Shown piece after piece: positions 48,262 through 61,738 of a stretch of DNA of 64,000 nt. Source of the DNA: Saururus chinensis (taxonomy: Eukaryota; Streptophyta; Magnoliopsida; Piperales; Saururaceae); NCBI GenBank assembly GCA_035235625.1, contig CP141143.1, positions 43,757,178-43,821,177 on the forward strand. The letters run 5' to 3'. The position numbers and the translations under genes were made by a program. The notes below the pieces were generated by a model that searched no databases, was not told the origin of the DNA, and saw nothing but the letters and a program-made list of their open reading frames with translations. Each line of letters begins with the position of its first letter. Within the stretch, counting starts at the first letter, position 1.

Positions 48262-51200
48262 TGTAACGCCCGAGATTTTCATACATTTTCCATAAAATTC
48301 ACGGAATTTTTTTTTCAATTTAACAACTATAAATCGGAGGAAAAATGAAGAAATCAAAACCTGTATAAAGAGTTTATAATTTAAAACATCATATGGTTAA
48401 ACATCATACCGCCAAATCAAATATCCTCAGGCGCTACTCGAAAATAAACGTACGACTAAATTACCATGATCATGGATTTTTAAATACAAATAACTCTCAG
48501 GCGTCCCCGAGTACAAGTCCCATAAACAGTCTACTGTCTGATCCAAATTAAAAGTCCAAAAGATATAAACACTTAAATCTCATCTCACCTAATACATCAG
48601 ATCGTGGCACCAAATAGATACTTGCATTGAGTCAAGTATACCTGAGTAAAAAGGGAAACGATACACCTCATAAACGAGTATCCATCTTCCAGAGTTCTCC
48701 AACACAACCTACAAAAGCCTCCTGAACCACGGGGCTAAAAATAGTAGGGTGAGTATTTTCATACTCAGTAGGAAAATACCCAGTAGGGGAAATCCCAAAC
48801 GGTGAACTTAATAAGTTCATAAATACATGCGTCATGCAACTCAACATGAGGCAAACAACGTATAACAATTATGCACATAAACAAATAATCATGCGTAGCA
48901 TATCATGAAACCAAACTCATACAAACACCCTTAATCAGGGTCTTACAAACTTACTCGTATATCATGCTCTTACACTTACACTTTGAATCAGTCTTATCAG
49001 CTTACTCGTACAAATGTACGCTTACAATTACAACGTACACATACTTGTGCAACCTTATTCGTATGAACTCACTTGTACGACCTTACTCGTACAATCTTAC
49101 TCTTACACATAAATGTACTCTTACATCTCCCATAGAAGCTTACACTTACGCTTATGCTTACACTTACACTTACACTTACCATCTGAATCAAAGTCTCACA
49201 AACTTACTCGTACAACTTACTCAGACTCATAAACTTACTCTTACTGTCTTCCAAAGAAGCTCACACTTACTCTAAATCTTACACGTACAACTCACTCAGA
49301 ATCGGAAACATACTAACTCTTACTATTGAACACATACTACCGACAACTGAAGATCATTACAATTAATAAGCTCCAGCATCAGAAAGGAGAGGAATGTCAC
49401 TAGGGCGTCACCTTAACCTTCGGGGAGCAACTAGACGCCATGGACTTTTTCGAAGGCAAGGCACACCTATGCTCATGGGGCACAGGATCAAACAGGTAAG
49501 AGTAGGTCCATGATAATGCTTACCTGAGCGTGCAAATGCCCACTCTTTGGGGCCATACATTGCCAACAAGGGCCATACAGTGCCAACTAAGGGCAGAAAA
49601 CATACAGTGCCACTCTTGGGCAGAACATATATTGCCATCTATAGGCAGAAATATACAGAACCCATGAAGGGCGGAAACTTACAGCGCTCTCAACAGAGCA
49701 TCAAACGTCTGGGCTTAATGCAGCACACAGACCAAAACAAAGCATACATCGTTCTCAATAGAGCATCAGACGTCCGGTGCTCTATATAGCACACAGACAA
49801 AATCCCACAGGATAAACACCATGGCAAGACATGACAAATGCTCAGCCGACTCAGTATCAGCTAGCACAAACACGGAACTTAATCCATCGAACCCTAAGGT
49901 CTCAAACTCACAACGCTGTCATTAGCTTTCTTATAATTCAAGTTTGAATTAAGTAAATTATGCGGTACAATTATGCCACACAAACTCACAGTCCTCGACT
50001 GATCAAACCGAAGCTGAGCCTGATCCGAACCCTAGTTCGTCAAGGCAGCAGACTTCACTTACCCGTCCAAGTCACACATAGCTCACCGTACACAAATCCT
50101 TACATAAACATACCGCCTCTGTCATCCACCTTACAGTCAAAACATCTTACTTACATTGCCAATTTGAGCTCCTCATAGCAAATCCCCGTTATCACCCTCT
50201 TACTTAGTACCTCACTTATTATGCTTACTTTTCACTTCATAATTTGTACATTATGCTTGTACAATTATGCACACTCTTACTATCTAACAAACCCCACATC
50301 AGGCTTCAAGCCTAAGTTCTCTTACTTACAGAAACCAACCCCTGACTTTGCTCCACACCAAACCGATCCAATCCGCTCCATTCTTCGTCTGTCATACTTA
50401 CGTTTGTCATCTTCTATCACACGCTTAACCGTCCACATCCGACTCCATACCAGAAACCTTACCACTTTTTACTGTCCATCACCCATACATCTACCCTCAC
50501 ACAGTCCACACACATAACTAACTCACGATCGCTAGTCATCACTAGCATGTCCATAAAACACATACGTAGCATACTTACAGATTTGCTAGCCATCGCTAGC
50601 GCATACATATTCTACATCCATAGAACGTACATACAACTCATACTTATCAATCATAATTATAGCCCATATGCATGCCATATGTATCTAAACATACCATATA
50701 AATGCTTATATGCACATCATGCAATCCTAGCATGCTACTACTCATTCAAGCATGCTATCATGAAATTATGAGTTCAAAGCTCCCCTACCTCGTAATCATG
50801 ACCTTTGATGGTGAGCACACAACGGTGGCGGCGTCGTTGGAGGAGTCAGTGGACAAAACCATTGCCTAGATGAGAGAGCTGTTGTCTCAAGGGCTTAGGA
50901 AACGCCGAAACTACACACGGCCAAAAAGGCTATCAAAGTCAATGCGATAAAATTCGCGATCCACGGCGGCACACTTGGGTGGCCGGGATAAAGATCGTGC
51001 CAACGAATGGCAGGTGAGACCAGAATTCAAGGGTGTACTAAATGAAGGTCGGCCGACAGCTGAGAAATACTCGGCCGGCTGTAAGACGTTGAAATTGGCC
51101 GTGGACAGCACCCAATGGCATCGATTTCACATTTACAAGGGCCCACATATGGGCGGAGGGCATGGGGCGACACTCGAGGACGAAGGAGAGGTGGTGGAGG

Positions 51201-54200
51201 ACTCAGATGTCAACTCCAGATGATGGCGGAGCCATCTGACCGTCAGGCAGCGCCAAAGCAGCACCAATACCCTAACCCGCACACGTAGCTACTTGCACAC
51301 GCGGCCAAAGGGTGGGGGAGAGGGCTAGATGGTGTCGGTGATTGTTTATAATTAAACCCTTTGCAAGTGTACAAGGTAATTGTACTAGGATAAGTATCTA
51401 AGGGTTGTTGAACCTCAGGGACGGATGAATTAATTACTAAATCTAAAGAGGAATTTGCTGATTAAAAACTAAAAAAAAACATAAACTTTAACTAAGCAAA
51501 AGAAAGAATAAAGTATATCAACAGTAAAAGATTAATATGATAGATTTTACTTAGGAAATCAAATCCACTATAGAACCATAACAATTCCTTAACTTTTAAT
51601 CTAAATCTAGTGTGAATATGAATAAGTATTCTCAGCTACAAGCTAAAATTACTTCAGAAAGAATCATTAATTAATTTCCATGGCATGAACTATCTTCGAC
51701 AATAGCACGAATCATCTACACTAAATAGCTATATGCATGACCCGTCTAATCTTAGTATAACTCATCCAAGTCCTTAATTATCTGAACATTAAAACTATTG
51801 TATGACCATCTCATCTAAATGACAGAAATTAGAATTGATGCAAATATCAAAACCACATCAATCTATCATCTACAAGACAATAAATCAACATAGATTTGAA
51901 TAAACATGAAAAGCTCTTCCATTAAAAAGGAAATCCTTATCATACAATTGTCATAATTCACAATTGAGATCTAAATTAAAAAGAAAAGAAACTGAAACTT
52001 ATCTATAGCTTCATCAACTCCTAAGTGAAAGAAAAGTCTAGCCTTCCATTGAAGAAGAAAGCACTTGAATCTCCATTGAAAGCTTTAAGTTTTTATCCAT
52101 CTTCTTCTTCCTTCTTCTCTTCAGAAAATCTACTTGCTACTCCCCAATTTCGAGCCAATTATGTCTTTATATAGGCATAAGATCCGTAAAAAGGAGTCCA
52201 ATATGAAAAAAACTCGAAATTGATTGAAATGAGGAAACTGCGCGTTATGCCGTTCGAACGCCATGCATTCCCGTTCGAACGCTTATACTACATTTTGCAT
52301 CCAAATCACGTTATCCCGTTCTAACGCCCTACAGGACCGTTCGAACGGCTACACTGTTTCTGCAATCTGGACAGTCCATTTTCTGTTCATTAAGCTGTTC
52401 CTTTCATGTCCATATTAATTTTCAACATGTTTATAACTCCGAAAAGTTGTCCAAATCACTTTAAAGCATGTCAAGACTATTTTCAATTATTCTAAACATC
52501 GTCTAAGTACTTTGATAAGCGTATTTTACCTATAAAACATTAAAACATCACATTTTAGACATATAGAATATAATTAAGATTCCAACTTGATTCAAATACA
52601 TTCTAAAACTACTAATAACTCTCAACATTAATTAATAATCAAACTAAAATACTAATATCTATCTTAATCTAAATAAACCATAACTAACTCTTAATTAACC
52701 TAATCTATACTAGCAAATAAGGTAAAAAGGCATATAAAATAGATATATATTTCATACTTATCAGTCGGCCCAAAGCTCGGAAGGGCGGTAGGGCCATGCC
52801 CAAGGATAGTGACCAACAAAGACAGCCTTTGCCGTTGTCGGGTCGAGGTAAGCCGACTAGAGGCCATACGGTGTCCGATGGAGGTAGAACAGTAAGAGGG
52901 CAACATGTGGCGCTCTCTATAGAGCGGTCCAACACATAATCAACAGAGGGGAATCTGGCGCATGTTGAAAGGAGAGGGGTGGTGCCGCAATAGGGCGGCC
53001 AGCCATCTCCAAGTTGATACCCACCACACTAAGGTGGTCCAGAGGTATTCGGCATCTAACATCGCTCGGTGGCCCAAAACGGGTGGAAAACCTTGGGGCA
53101 CAAAGGAGCAGGGGTTACTGGCCGGCTCCATCATGGCCCTAGCGGCCAGGAAGAGCTATCTCTAGCCAGAGGTGACGGCCAAAATCAGCGGCGACATGCA
53201 GGACAGATGGCACAGTGAGGAGCAAAGGCTCACTTTTTGTGGACGAGCACAACAACCGACGAGGGACGAATCTCGTTCCAACGGAACGGATGGAACGGGG
53301 GCTAAACCAGGCTGGGCGGAAACATCCACCGTCGTTGCCAGGCTGGAGAGAAGCCGAACAAATGTGTGGTGGGTCAAGTCCTGCGTCCAACTATTGGGGC
53401 AGCCAGTGAACTCAAACATGGCCAAAAACAGGGGAGATGAGGGGCTGGCCGGGGAAAACCAATAAAGATGGAGCGGCCATGGGGCGGCAGAGCTGTCAGG
53501 GGGTGGTCCTACTGTCATCAGCCCAAGGCTGGTTGGCAAGAGGCGAGCCGAAGGCTTGCTCTCGCCGGCGCAGCCCCAAAGTCCATCACAGACAGACAAA
53601 GGGGAGAAGATCGGGTCTGGTTGGAGGAAAGAGGGAGAGCGGAGGCGGAACCGGGTAGGGAGGGGTGGTTCACTACCTTTGCCGGACCAAGATGGTTCGG
53701 ACCGAGTCCAGCCGGGGCGTCCAACGGGGGCTGAAGCCAGCCGGCGAGCTCAACGGAAGGGGGCGGAAAAACAGGGCAAAACCACAACTGCCAGGGGGAA
53801 AAATGGAGTGGTGCGGTGGAGGAGCCCCACTGGGGCCGGGAGGGGTGGCCTCCCGCTGTCCCCAGCCCAAGGCAGAGCCCTGGCCGGCCGGCCGGCCACT
53901 GTCAACCCACGTTGGCGGCCACAGAACGCAATACAGAGGAGACGCAAACCGGGAAAAGGGGCAAATGAAAATGAACTAGGAGGCCGAACCAAGTGGCGCT
54001 GGGCCGGGTATGGCCATCCCTGGCTGTCGCCAGGCTGGGGCGGAGCCCACGGTGGCCGGCCGGCCCTTGCTGGCTAGCGGCAGCGGCGATCGAAACTCAA
54101 AATAGAGAGAGGGATCTAACCGGGGAGAAGGTGGCGCGAACGTGGGGGGCCGGGACGGTGGCCCTTGCTGTCGCCGGACCGGGGCGGAGCCGGTGGCGCT

Positions 54201-54540
54201 GCGGCCGGGATAGAGAGAAGCCGGAGGGGGGTGGTTGTGCACTGTTCCAGAAACGTTTGGATTTGGCTCGGCCGAGCTTGAGCCCGTTTTATGCTTTTAT
54301 TCTTTTTTTTTCCATTTAGGTCCCTAATGCACGTTAACCTTATGTTTACGCGTTGTACCTCCAAAATTTATGCCATAAGTGCTTAGCGAGGCCCGTAGCC
54401 CGCGACTAAGCCCCACACCCGACTCTATGGGCATAAAAATGGGGGAAAAATACAAATATGAATATGCCGAACGTCACATTTTCCCACCGAAAATGATCAG
54501 AAAATAGCAGAAAAATCATAATAAAATCTGGGACATTACA
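48262..54540 (-). repeat. long solo LTR (about 4.85 kb plus a nested insert)
   Basis: Exact 5-bp duplications GAATG lie at 48257-48261 and 54541-54545. The edges are TGTAACGCCCG at 48262 and GGGACATTACA at 54540. It is collinear in reverse with the LTR at 29496-33842, including GGAGGAAAAATGA, the GTAAG/CTTAC-rich minisatellite (48960-49320) and the GCTAG repeats (50525-50600). The end at 53170-54240 is strongly GC-rich and full of chance open frames. No gag or pol is present. A 1425-bp solo LTR sits at 51339-52763. Confidence 0.8.
51339..52763 (-). repeat. 1.4-kb solo LTR nested in the long LTR
   Basis: Exact duplications GTCGG occur at 51334-51338 and 52764-52768. The edges are TGATTGTTTATAATT and ATACTTATCA. 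A minus-strand TATA box CTATATAAAG near 52168-52177 gives the orientation. The palindrome-like CGTTCGAACG core occurs three times between 52250 and 52355, twice in the full form and once as CCGTTCGAACGC. The edges resemble the Athila/Tat-like LTRs at 46409 and 59628. Confidence 0.8.
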
Positions 54541-54545
54541 GAATG

Positions 54546-56097
54546 TGTCTCATGTCGACTCAGTAATTTCAATTTACACTAAAAAATAGACATTGACATC
54601 TTCCCATCTTCAAGAGATCATAATAGAGAATCATACAAAACCTTTCATGAAAAGTAAAACACCCTAGATCACCTGACAACTCATTTAGGATATAATTACA
54701 TAATATCCTACTAGAATTTTATGCTTATCTCACATATGACATGTGTAAGGCTTAGCCTTCTTAAGCTTTCTATAAGATCTATGTGACAAGTGTTAGGCCA
54801 GTGACTCCCAATCCAGTTGGCTCAGGGCACTTGAACCAAATAGACTTCAAGGCTAAGCATGCCATAAATTAGTCAACTCTACCTTTTAACTCATACACTA
54901 TGCTTAGTGAGGCACGCCGAGTCCCGATCTACTCAATTGAGAGTATAATTTTTTTTACAATTTTTACAATAGTTTTTCATCCATTTATTTTTTTACTCAA
55001 TTTTTTTTTTCATTTTATTTTCTTTCTTTAGCACATTTTAAAATCAACCTTAATTGTGATGAAAGAAAGTCCAATACTGTTCTACAAACCAAGAATAGTC
55101 AAGCCCAAAACTCTATTATGATAACCTTAATTATATTAGATAATACCTAAGTTTTACTCTCATAAGAAAACAATTACTTAGATTCAATGATATCCACCAA
55201 GATGTAAGACCATAATCAAGGGCTCAAATTCTCACTTTGACAAATGTCTTTCTAATTTTTTAAAATAGGAGCACAATAAACCAATATGATGTAATCAGAA
55301 TTGAAAATCATTAAATCTATCAAGTCATATAAACATGTTCTAAACAATTTGATATCATTAAATATAGTCACATATCTAAAAGAAGCATCAATGTAAATAA
55401 GCAAAAACTTAAAATAAAAAAAATCTAATAAATTTTTTCAATTTCAATTTTGTTTTCATTTTTTAGTAAAACTAAAGCACATACTCTAAAATAAAATAAA
55501 AAAATCTCTTTCTACACCCCCAAACTTAAACTAAACATTGTCCTCAATGTATAAAAGAAAATAAATACAATGTTTAAGATAAGAAAAGAGGAAAAAGAAG
55601 AGATAGTACCTCTATTGACGTGCTCATGGACATAGCTATCAAAAGAAAAACGGTCAATGAAGCACAAGCATAATTACATGAGGATAAATCAATAATGAAT
55701 CATATATGCACACCCTATTAAGGATTAGAGCAATCAACAAAGATAATAAACTAAAAAATAGCTAAAGAAATTAAAAATACTAACTACAAAAACAAACAAA
55801 ATAACTATCTAAGCCTAAAATTGGGTTGCCTCCCAAGAGCGCTAAGTTTACTATCTTCAGCCAGACACACCTACATCTATACTCAACCAGGCTCCTTTAA
55901 AGCAATTATCATCTCTTTGTCAATTCTACTTATCAAATCAGAGTTAGTTAAACAAATATTTAGTGGATCATCAGAATAAATAAAAGGAAAAGCATGCCAA
56001 CCACAAAAGTATCATCAAAGTCTAAAGGTTGTCTACTTGTATCAAATACATTTAACTCACATGTCAAATTCCCTAAAGAAAACTTCATCCCTCTATT
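54546..56097 (-). other. pol-less 3' region of the gypsy element
   Basis: AT-rich non-coding DNA. Just after protease a short open stretch reads GMKFSLGNLTCELNVFD, the family's protease-downstream segment, and then ends. Below it is a CATTGAGGACAATGTTTAG, TTTGGGGGTG motif (about 55510-55545), normally found after pol. So pol is missing rather than decayed. Confidence 0.6.
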
Positions 56098-58172
56098 TCA
56101 ACAATTTATTAGAGCATTAGATATAGTAAGGAAAGGACGACCCAAAATAACAGGAATTTTCCCATGACTATTCTGAATAGGCCGAGTATCAAGGACTACA
56201 AAGTCTACTGGAAAGTAAAATGTGTCAACCTTAATTAGAACTTGTTCAACAACCCCTCGAGGAATTTTTACAGATCTATCAGCTAATTGAAGTGCCATTG
56301 ATATGGATTTCAACTCTCCCAATCCCAATTGCGCATACACAAACTATGATAATAAATTCACACTAGCCCCTAAATCTAACAAAGCCAGCTCAATGTGATG
56401 ATCCCCTATCTTGCATGAAATTGTGGGACAACTAGGATCCTTATATTTGATAGGGAATTTGCATTGAATAATTGAGCTGACTTGGTCTTTTAGGAATGCC
56501 TTTTTAGGAAGATTTGTTTTCCTCTTGAGTCTGACTGTCTTTTAAAAATTTAGCATAGAAGGGAACATGTTGGATAGCATCAAGGAATGGGATGTTTATC
56601 TACACTTGCTTAAGCACCTCTAAAATATCTCCAAACTATGCATTTTTCTTAGGATTGACTAGTCTTTGAGGAAATGGGGCTTTAGGCACAAAACTCCTAA
56701 CTGGGGGTCAACTAAAACAGGTGGGGAGTCTTTGGGTTTCTACTTCTCACTTTTTGACTTTGTATTCTCAGTTTTCTCTTCTTCAGGCATTTTTACATGA
56801 TTGTCAACCTGTCGCCCAGATCTAAGAGTGGTGATTGACTGTACATGTCCTTGGTTATGTGATGCACTTGAAGCATTACTAACAACATATTGACCTTTAG
56901 GGTTGGGTATAGGCTGACTAGGAAACTTGTCTTTCTCACTCTCCCCTACGTAAGTTGCTAACTAGCCAATTTGAGTTTCTAGTTTAGCTATGGCTTGAGT
57001 GTTCATTTGACTAGAATTTTTAAGTTCTAATATGGCCTGGTTAGTAGACTGCATGAATGTTTTGAGATACTCTTCAAGTGATGATTGTTGAAGTAGAGGT
57101 GCAATAACTTGAGGAGCTAATTGGGGAATAGAGGTGTAGGAGGGGTTGGGCTGCGTAAATTGACTAGACATCTGCTGCATTAGTGGCCCTACTCCATTCA
57201 TGGGAGGCTGGTTTTGCCTCTAAGAGAAATTTCGATGATTCCGCCAATTTGGATTGTATGTCTCAGAGAAGGACTACCAAATGGTTTCCCATAATTGTTT
57301 AGTGCATTTGCTTGCTTAGCAAAACTCTTAGAATAACCTGACATGGAAGGACACATTTGAGTAGTATGTATTGGACTTGCACATAGAGAGCACACTTCAT
57401 TTTGAATCTGATTGGCAGAATTCATGTTTCTAGCAACGGTCATGGCTTTTACTTTTCTAGTTAGCTAGTCTAACCTAGCTTTCATGTCAGTATCTTCCCT
57501 TACTTCATATAGGCCTCCTTTCCTAGGGTTTTGGGTTGGTTTTTTTCTATGGCTCAAAAAATCCCATTGCTGGGAACTCTCAGACAAACCTTCTAAGAAC
57601 TTATATGCAACATCATCATTCAGACTCAAGAAACACCCACCATTCATGGATTCAATCATATTGCAATGTATTTGAGTTAAACCATTGTAAAAGTACTGCA
57701 CAAACCGCTATGTTTTAAAACCATGGTGGGGACACTTCAAAAACAAATCCTTAAACCTCTCCCAACTCTCATAAAATTTTTCATGTTCGTCTTGACAAAA
57801 GTCAGCTATTTCTCTCCTTAGGGCATTGGTTTTGGACATTGGGAAATTTTTTGAAAGGAACCTTGCTGGAAGAGAATTTAACCATGCCTTACCTTTATCC
57901 TTTAATGAGAAAGGAAACAGGCACAGATAGACCGACCGATCAGAAAAAAATTAAAATTTAAATGTAGTACAAATTTCAAGAAAATCCTTTACATGCATAT
58001 AAGGATCCTCTCTGTCAAGACCATGGAAGGTGGGGAGAAGTTGAATGACTTGAGCTTTCAACTCACCGTGTGTGGAAGTGGTAGCGGGCAACACTATGCA
58101 TGAGGGAGGATTGATAGTGATCAGTGAAAATAACTCCCTAAGGGGTTTGGCTTCTACATTGTTATCTCTCAT
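56098..58172 (-). pseudogene. gypsy gag-protease polyprotein, broken
   Basis: Gag starts MRDNNVEAKPLRELFSLI, then VIQLLPTFHGLDREDPYMHV and DFLEICTTF (58172-57951). It goes on through KGKAWLNSLPARFLS, FYESWERFKDLFLKCPHHGF and FYNGLTQIHCNMIESMNGG, and then CSLCASPIHTTQMCP, a CX2CX4HX4C zinc knuckle (about 57350). A Gln/Ser-rich stretch follows (57200-56960). The protease at 56340-56098 has LGELKSISMALQLADRSVKI, then FVVLD and VILGRPFLTISNALI. The typical D-S/T-G segment just upstream falls in a stretch (DLGASVNLLS-like, about 56345-56390) interrupted by a stop. Several stops and frameshifts make it non-functional. In live elements gag forms the particle and protease matures it. Confidence 0.85.
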
Positions 58173-58338
58173 TGTAAATGGAAGACCAGTTTCAAATTCA
58201 CTGCTCTATAGGGGGTTTGAATCTACTCTAACTAACCTCTCTGTTTGATCACGTAGCCACGTGGTCATACACGACAAATCCCCACTCTAATGCCCCTGGT
58301 TCTCACCTTTTTTTTTGTTTTTTGTTTTTACACACTAA

Positions 58339-59543
58339 CAGGGCGTTAGTCGTTCTGTATTTTAGATTACAATTCGTTAATTTCAAATTACAAAGTTAGT
58401 CGTTTGGGATTTGGAGCTCGCATTTCAGAATGAGGTGTTAGTCGTTCAGGATTTCGCATGTGCATTTCATATTACCCGGTTAGTCAATGCGAAAATGATT
58501 TCCAAACTCGTACATTTCAAACCCTAGCTTACAACATAAAATAGCATTCACTTGTGGATTTTCAATTCCGACCCGAAGTCATACGATTTGAAAATGCACA
58601 CGTCGGGCCAAGGGTCTCTCCTCTGTCATATTCTCCTCTACAACCTCTTAGAAAGACAAATTTGTCAATGGTCGGGGACGACGGCCTTGCCATCGCTGGA
58701 CCGAGGGGGGCCAAATGCTAGCCTGTGGTAGCCGGCAACCGGCGGTGCTGCCGCTGGTCACAACGCACAGAAACAAAGGGAATAAGGGGCATACAGAGTT
58801 ATACTCATGCCGGCGAAGGAGGGGATGGTGGCGCTCGAACGTCGTCCTAGCCGGGGCTAAGCCATGGCGGCAGGCTGGAGGCCAATCGGTTGGCAGTGGC
58901 AGCGGATCAAGAGAAGGAAGGGTGGGTGGTTTCATCTGGCTGAAATAGGAAAATAGGAGAGAGAATGGTGGACAATCGGTGGGGCCATGCCAGGTTGGCA
59001 GCGGCGCTAGGCCGAGGCGTCGCCTCCGGCCTCACAAATAAGAAGGGGTAGTTCCCTTCCTCTATTCCACCCGCGGGTTAGGCGCACTAATTTTTTTTAT
59101 TTCTCCTCTCTTCCTTTCTTTTTGTTTTTATTCTCCTTCACATCTCTTCCTTTTCTCACTCATTTTTGTGCCAAAAGTTTCTGTGGTGCATTGAGGCCCA
59201 TGACCAACAACTAAACATCCCTCCTGAGTCTACAGTTATGAATATCGAGGTCAATCACAAAAAACATATATACTAAAGCGTCAAATTTCCTCGTCAAAAA
59301 TACGAGCAAAAAAAGAAAAAAATTTACAAAAAATTACAGACTAAGATTTGAGGAATTAATATTTTATATCTTATGTTTAGATAAAAGTTGAATTTTGTCA
59401 TGTATTTTATCATGCATTCTAAAAATTTAGGATTCTGGTATGTAGTCTGAAATCGAGCATATGAAATGCAAAATTTTAGTCTGCATTTTGAAATCAAAAA
59501 TCTAAAATACATCAATTTAAAATACAGAACGACTAACGCCCTG
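58339..59543. mobile_element. TIR transposon, TAA-target family, complete copy (1205 bp)
   Basis: The two ends share CAGGGCGTTAGTCGTTCTGT and continue TATTTTA as inverted repeats. TAA lies on both sides (58336-58338 and 59544-59546). GTTAGTCGTT-like subterminal repeats occur four times in the first 160 bp. There is no transposase. The interior holds DNA resembling the 5' part of the long LTR family (about 58700-59340) in reverse. A 3-bp TAA target suggests a PIF/Harbinger relation, but the ends do not look like that superfamily's usual GGCC/GGGCC. Confidence 0.8.
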
Positions 59544-59603
59544 TAAGCTAAAACTAGTAGAAGGGTAAACCTAGTTTAGATGTAATTTATTTTCCTTTTC
59601 AAG

Positions 59604-59621
59604 TCCCCGGTAATGGCGCCA
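59604..59621 (-). promoter_or_regulatory. primer-binding site of the gypsy element
   Basis: The minus strand reads TGGCGCCATTACCGGGGA six bases after the LTR end. This is close to the TGGCGCC(G)TTGCCGGGGA site found in Athila-type gypsy elements. The second, decayed copy lies near 46387-46404. Confidence 0.75.
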
Positions 59622-59627
59622 AAAACA

Positions 59628-61259
59628 TGTTGTTAAATTTTAATTGTTAACTCGCAAGCGCACGAATCTATAGTAGTTAAGCTGCTAAATCGAGTGTCGA
59701 TCCCATAGAGACTTGAAATTGGAAAACCAAATTTAATCTAACTTAAGTAAACTCTAATCTAGTTAACAACTATAAAAAGAAAGACTTGACTAAAGTAACT
59801 AACAAAAGCAAATAAGAGTTTAAAGACAATGAAACTATCCAAATTAAAATTCTAAAGCTTTAATCTAAGAATAAGAAAATAAATCAAAATAAATAAAATT
59901 CTATCAAATAAGCAAATTACTAAGAAATAAATAAAGCACTAGGAAATAAAACACTAGCAAATAAACAAAGTACTAGCAAATAAACAAATACTAGCAAATA
60001 AACAAAGTACTAGGGAATAGGAATCCACATTCATTAAATCATAAAAACTCATAAGTAGGATCATTAATCATTTTTTACACATTCATCTCATAATAATCTA
60101 GAATTCAATTTTCGTTGTTATAGATAATATCATCACTAAGCTCTCATGCACATTAAAAAAAACATTGTTCCTCCTCACTTCAACGGATTAAAATTAAGTC
60201 ATTAATTGTATCTACAATTTGCAAGTCACAATTAATACCCAATTTCAATATTAAACAAGACAAAACCCAGTAAAAAACTAATGAGAACCAATTTAAATCA
60301 TGAGAAAAGCATGACTAAACTCATATCCAAATCAATCTCATCAATTAAAGAGGTAGAAATAATTAACATTAAATCTAGTAGTAATAAAAATTAATCAAGT
60401 CTCATAATCATGAAATTCTATAATTTAATGAAGCTTCGTCCAAGCCCTAGCAAAAAAGATTTAGATACTCATTAAACTAAGAAATAAAATTTCCATTAAA
60501 TAATGTAGAAAGAAGCTTACAACTTTAGAAGAAAATAAAGCAAAATTTTAAATTTTTAGACTGCTACAATAATTATGAACATTACTTATGAACAGTGACC
60601 CGACTGAGATGTTTCTTCTCTAGTTCTCTTCTCTGCTCTTGCTTCACATTGTAACTCCTTGAAGGAAGATGATGGCTGGACCCTCTCACTCAATTGGCTT
60701 TCCTCCCTAGGACATCCCATACCTTTTTATACTATCAAGAGCAAGTCTCAATCAAGTAAGTACCTAAGTTTGTCTTTCCATTAATGAGAATGGGGCCCAC
60801 CAATACAACATTCTTAATTGATTCACCTTCTCAATTTCATCATTTCCTCAATTGGTCCTTTGGTTTGAGCCTTTTTTTCTTGTTTCCCACTTTGTTGCAT
60901 TCTATCTTTGGCACTTTCCTTGATTAAGACATCTTTCGTTTTATAAGCTCTTCCCTGATTTAACTCTAACCAACTTCTCTATTCCTCTTTTTGGTTCTTT
61001 CCTCATTTAAGGCTTTCCATTCTTTGTACTTTTTATTTCTAAGCACTTGACCATCCACTTGGTTTTAGCAAAGAAATTTTCCAACTTGAAGTTCTTGCAC
61101 AGAAATTTATCATGAATGCTCCAAAATAGCAATTTCATCAATTAAGCTGGTCAAAACCTATAAAATAGTATTAAACTCTACTAAGCCAATATTAATATAA
61201 AATCAATCCTAAAATGCATAAAACTAGGTAATATAAATGGTTATATTACATGCATATCA
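59628..61259 (-). repeat. 5' LTR of the gypsy element (1632 bp)
   Basis: On the minus strand it starts TGATATGCATG at 61259 and ends TTTAACAACA at 59628. The TATA box TATAAAAAGG lies near 60722-60731. Satellite sequence starts at once on its outer side. Confidence 0.85.
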
Positions 61260-61738
61260 GTGGTCCTATTAGTTCGTCATTTAGCATTTTGATTCAGTCT
61301 TACGAACATAGCAAATGAGTATATATTTATTTAAAATAATTCAATAAACATTCGTGACGAGCTTTGGTGCTTTATAAAAAATCTTGTTAAGCAAATAGAA
61401 TCATACAAGTTAAGGAAGAACAGTCAAATAGTGCTCTTAGTTTGTCCATTTGATTCGTCATTACAAATGTAACAAATAAATATGAGGTCTCTTTAAATAT
61501 TAAACAATATAACGATTTGAGCACATTCCTAATGAACTTTGGTTTTCATTAATTAAAAGGATATAGCTTAACAAAAAGTAGTCTGATTGGTTCATCGTTT
61601 TGTACGTTTGATTTATTCTTACAAACTTAACAAATGCATATGTATTCATTTAAAATAATTAAATACACATTCTTGATGAGCTTTGATACTTTGTTCTAAA
61701 TCTAGTTAAGCGAATAAAATCATATAAGTTAAGGATTA
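61260..61738. repeat. ~318-bp satellite, block 4
   Basis: It resumes GTGGTCCTATTAGTTCGTCA directly after the gypsy LTR and runs to AGTTAAGGATTAATGG, where an LTR fragment begins. Confidence 0.8.

Larger units (their letters stand above)
46330..61259 (-). mobile_element. Ty3/gypsy (Athila/Tat-like) element with gag and protease only
   Basis: On the minus strand the order is LTR (59628-61259), primer site, leader, gag and protease (58172-56098), a pol-less 3' region with ATTGAGGACAATG and TTTAAGTTTGGGGG (about 55510-55545) and CTCGAGGACTAGC (about 47840), then LTR (46409-47816). Past the second LTR a further ~79 bp repeats the leader and primer region, so the arrangement is LTR-internal-LTR-internal(partial). 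Reverse transcriptase, RNase H and integrase are not seen between protease and 3' region. The element is invaded by 48262-54540 and 58339-59543. Without those insertions it is about 7.4 kb. Confidence 0.75.

Noticed and set aside
53162-54319. Many overlapping open frames (up to 173 codons) on both strands
   Set aside because: The region is very GC-rich and stop-poor, lies inside a solo LTR, and no frame has recognisable domains or a start context.
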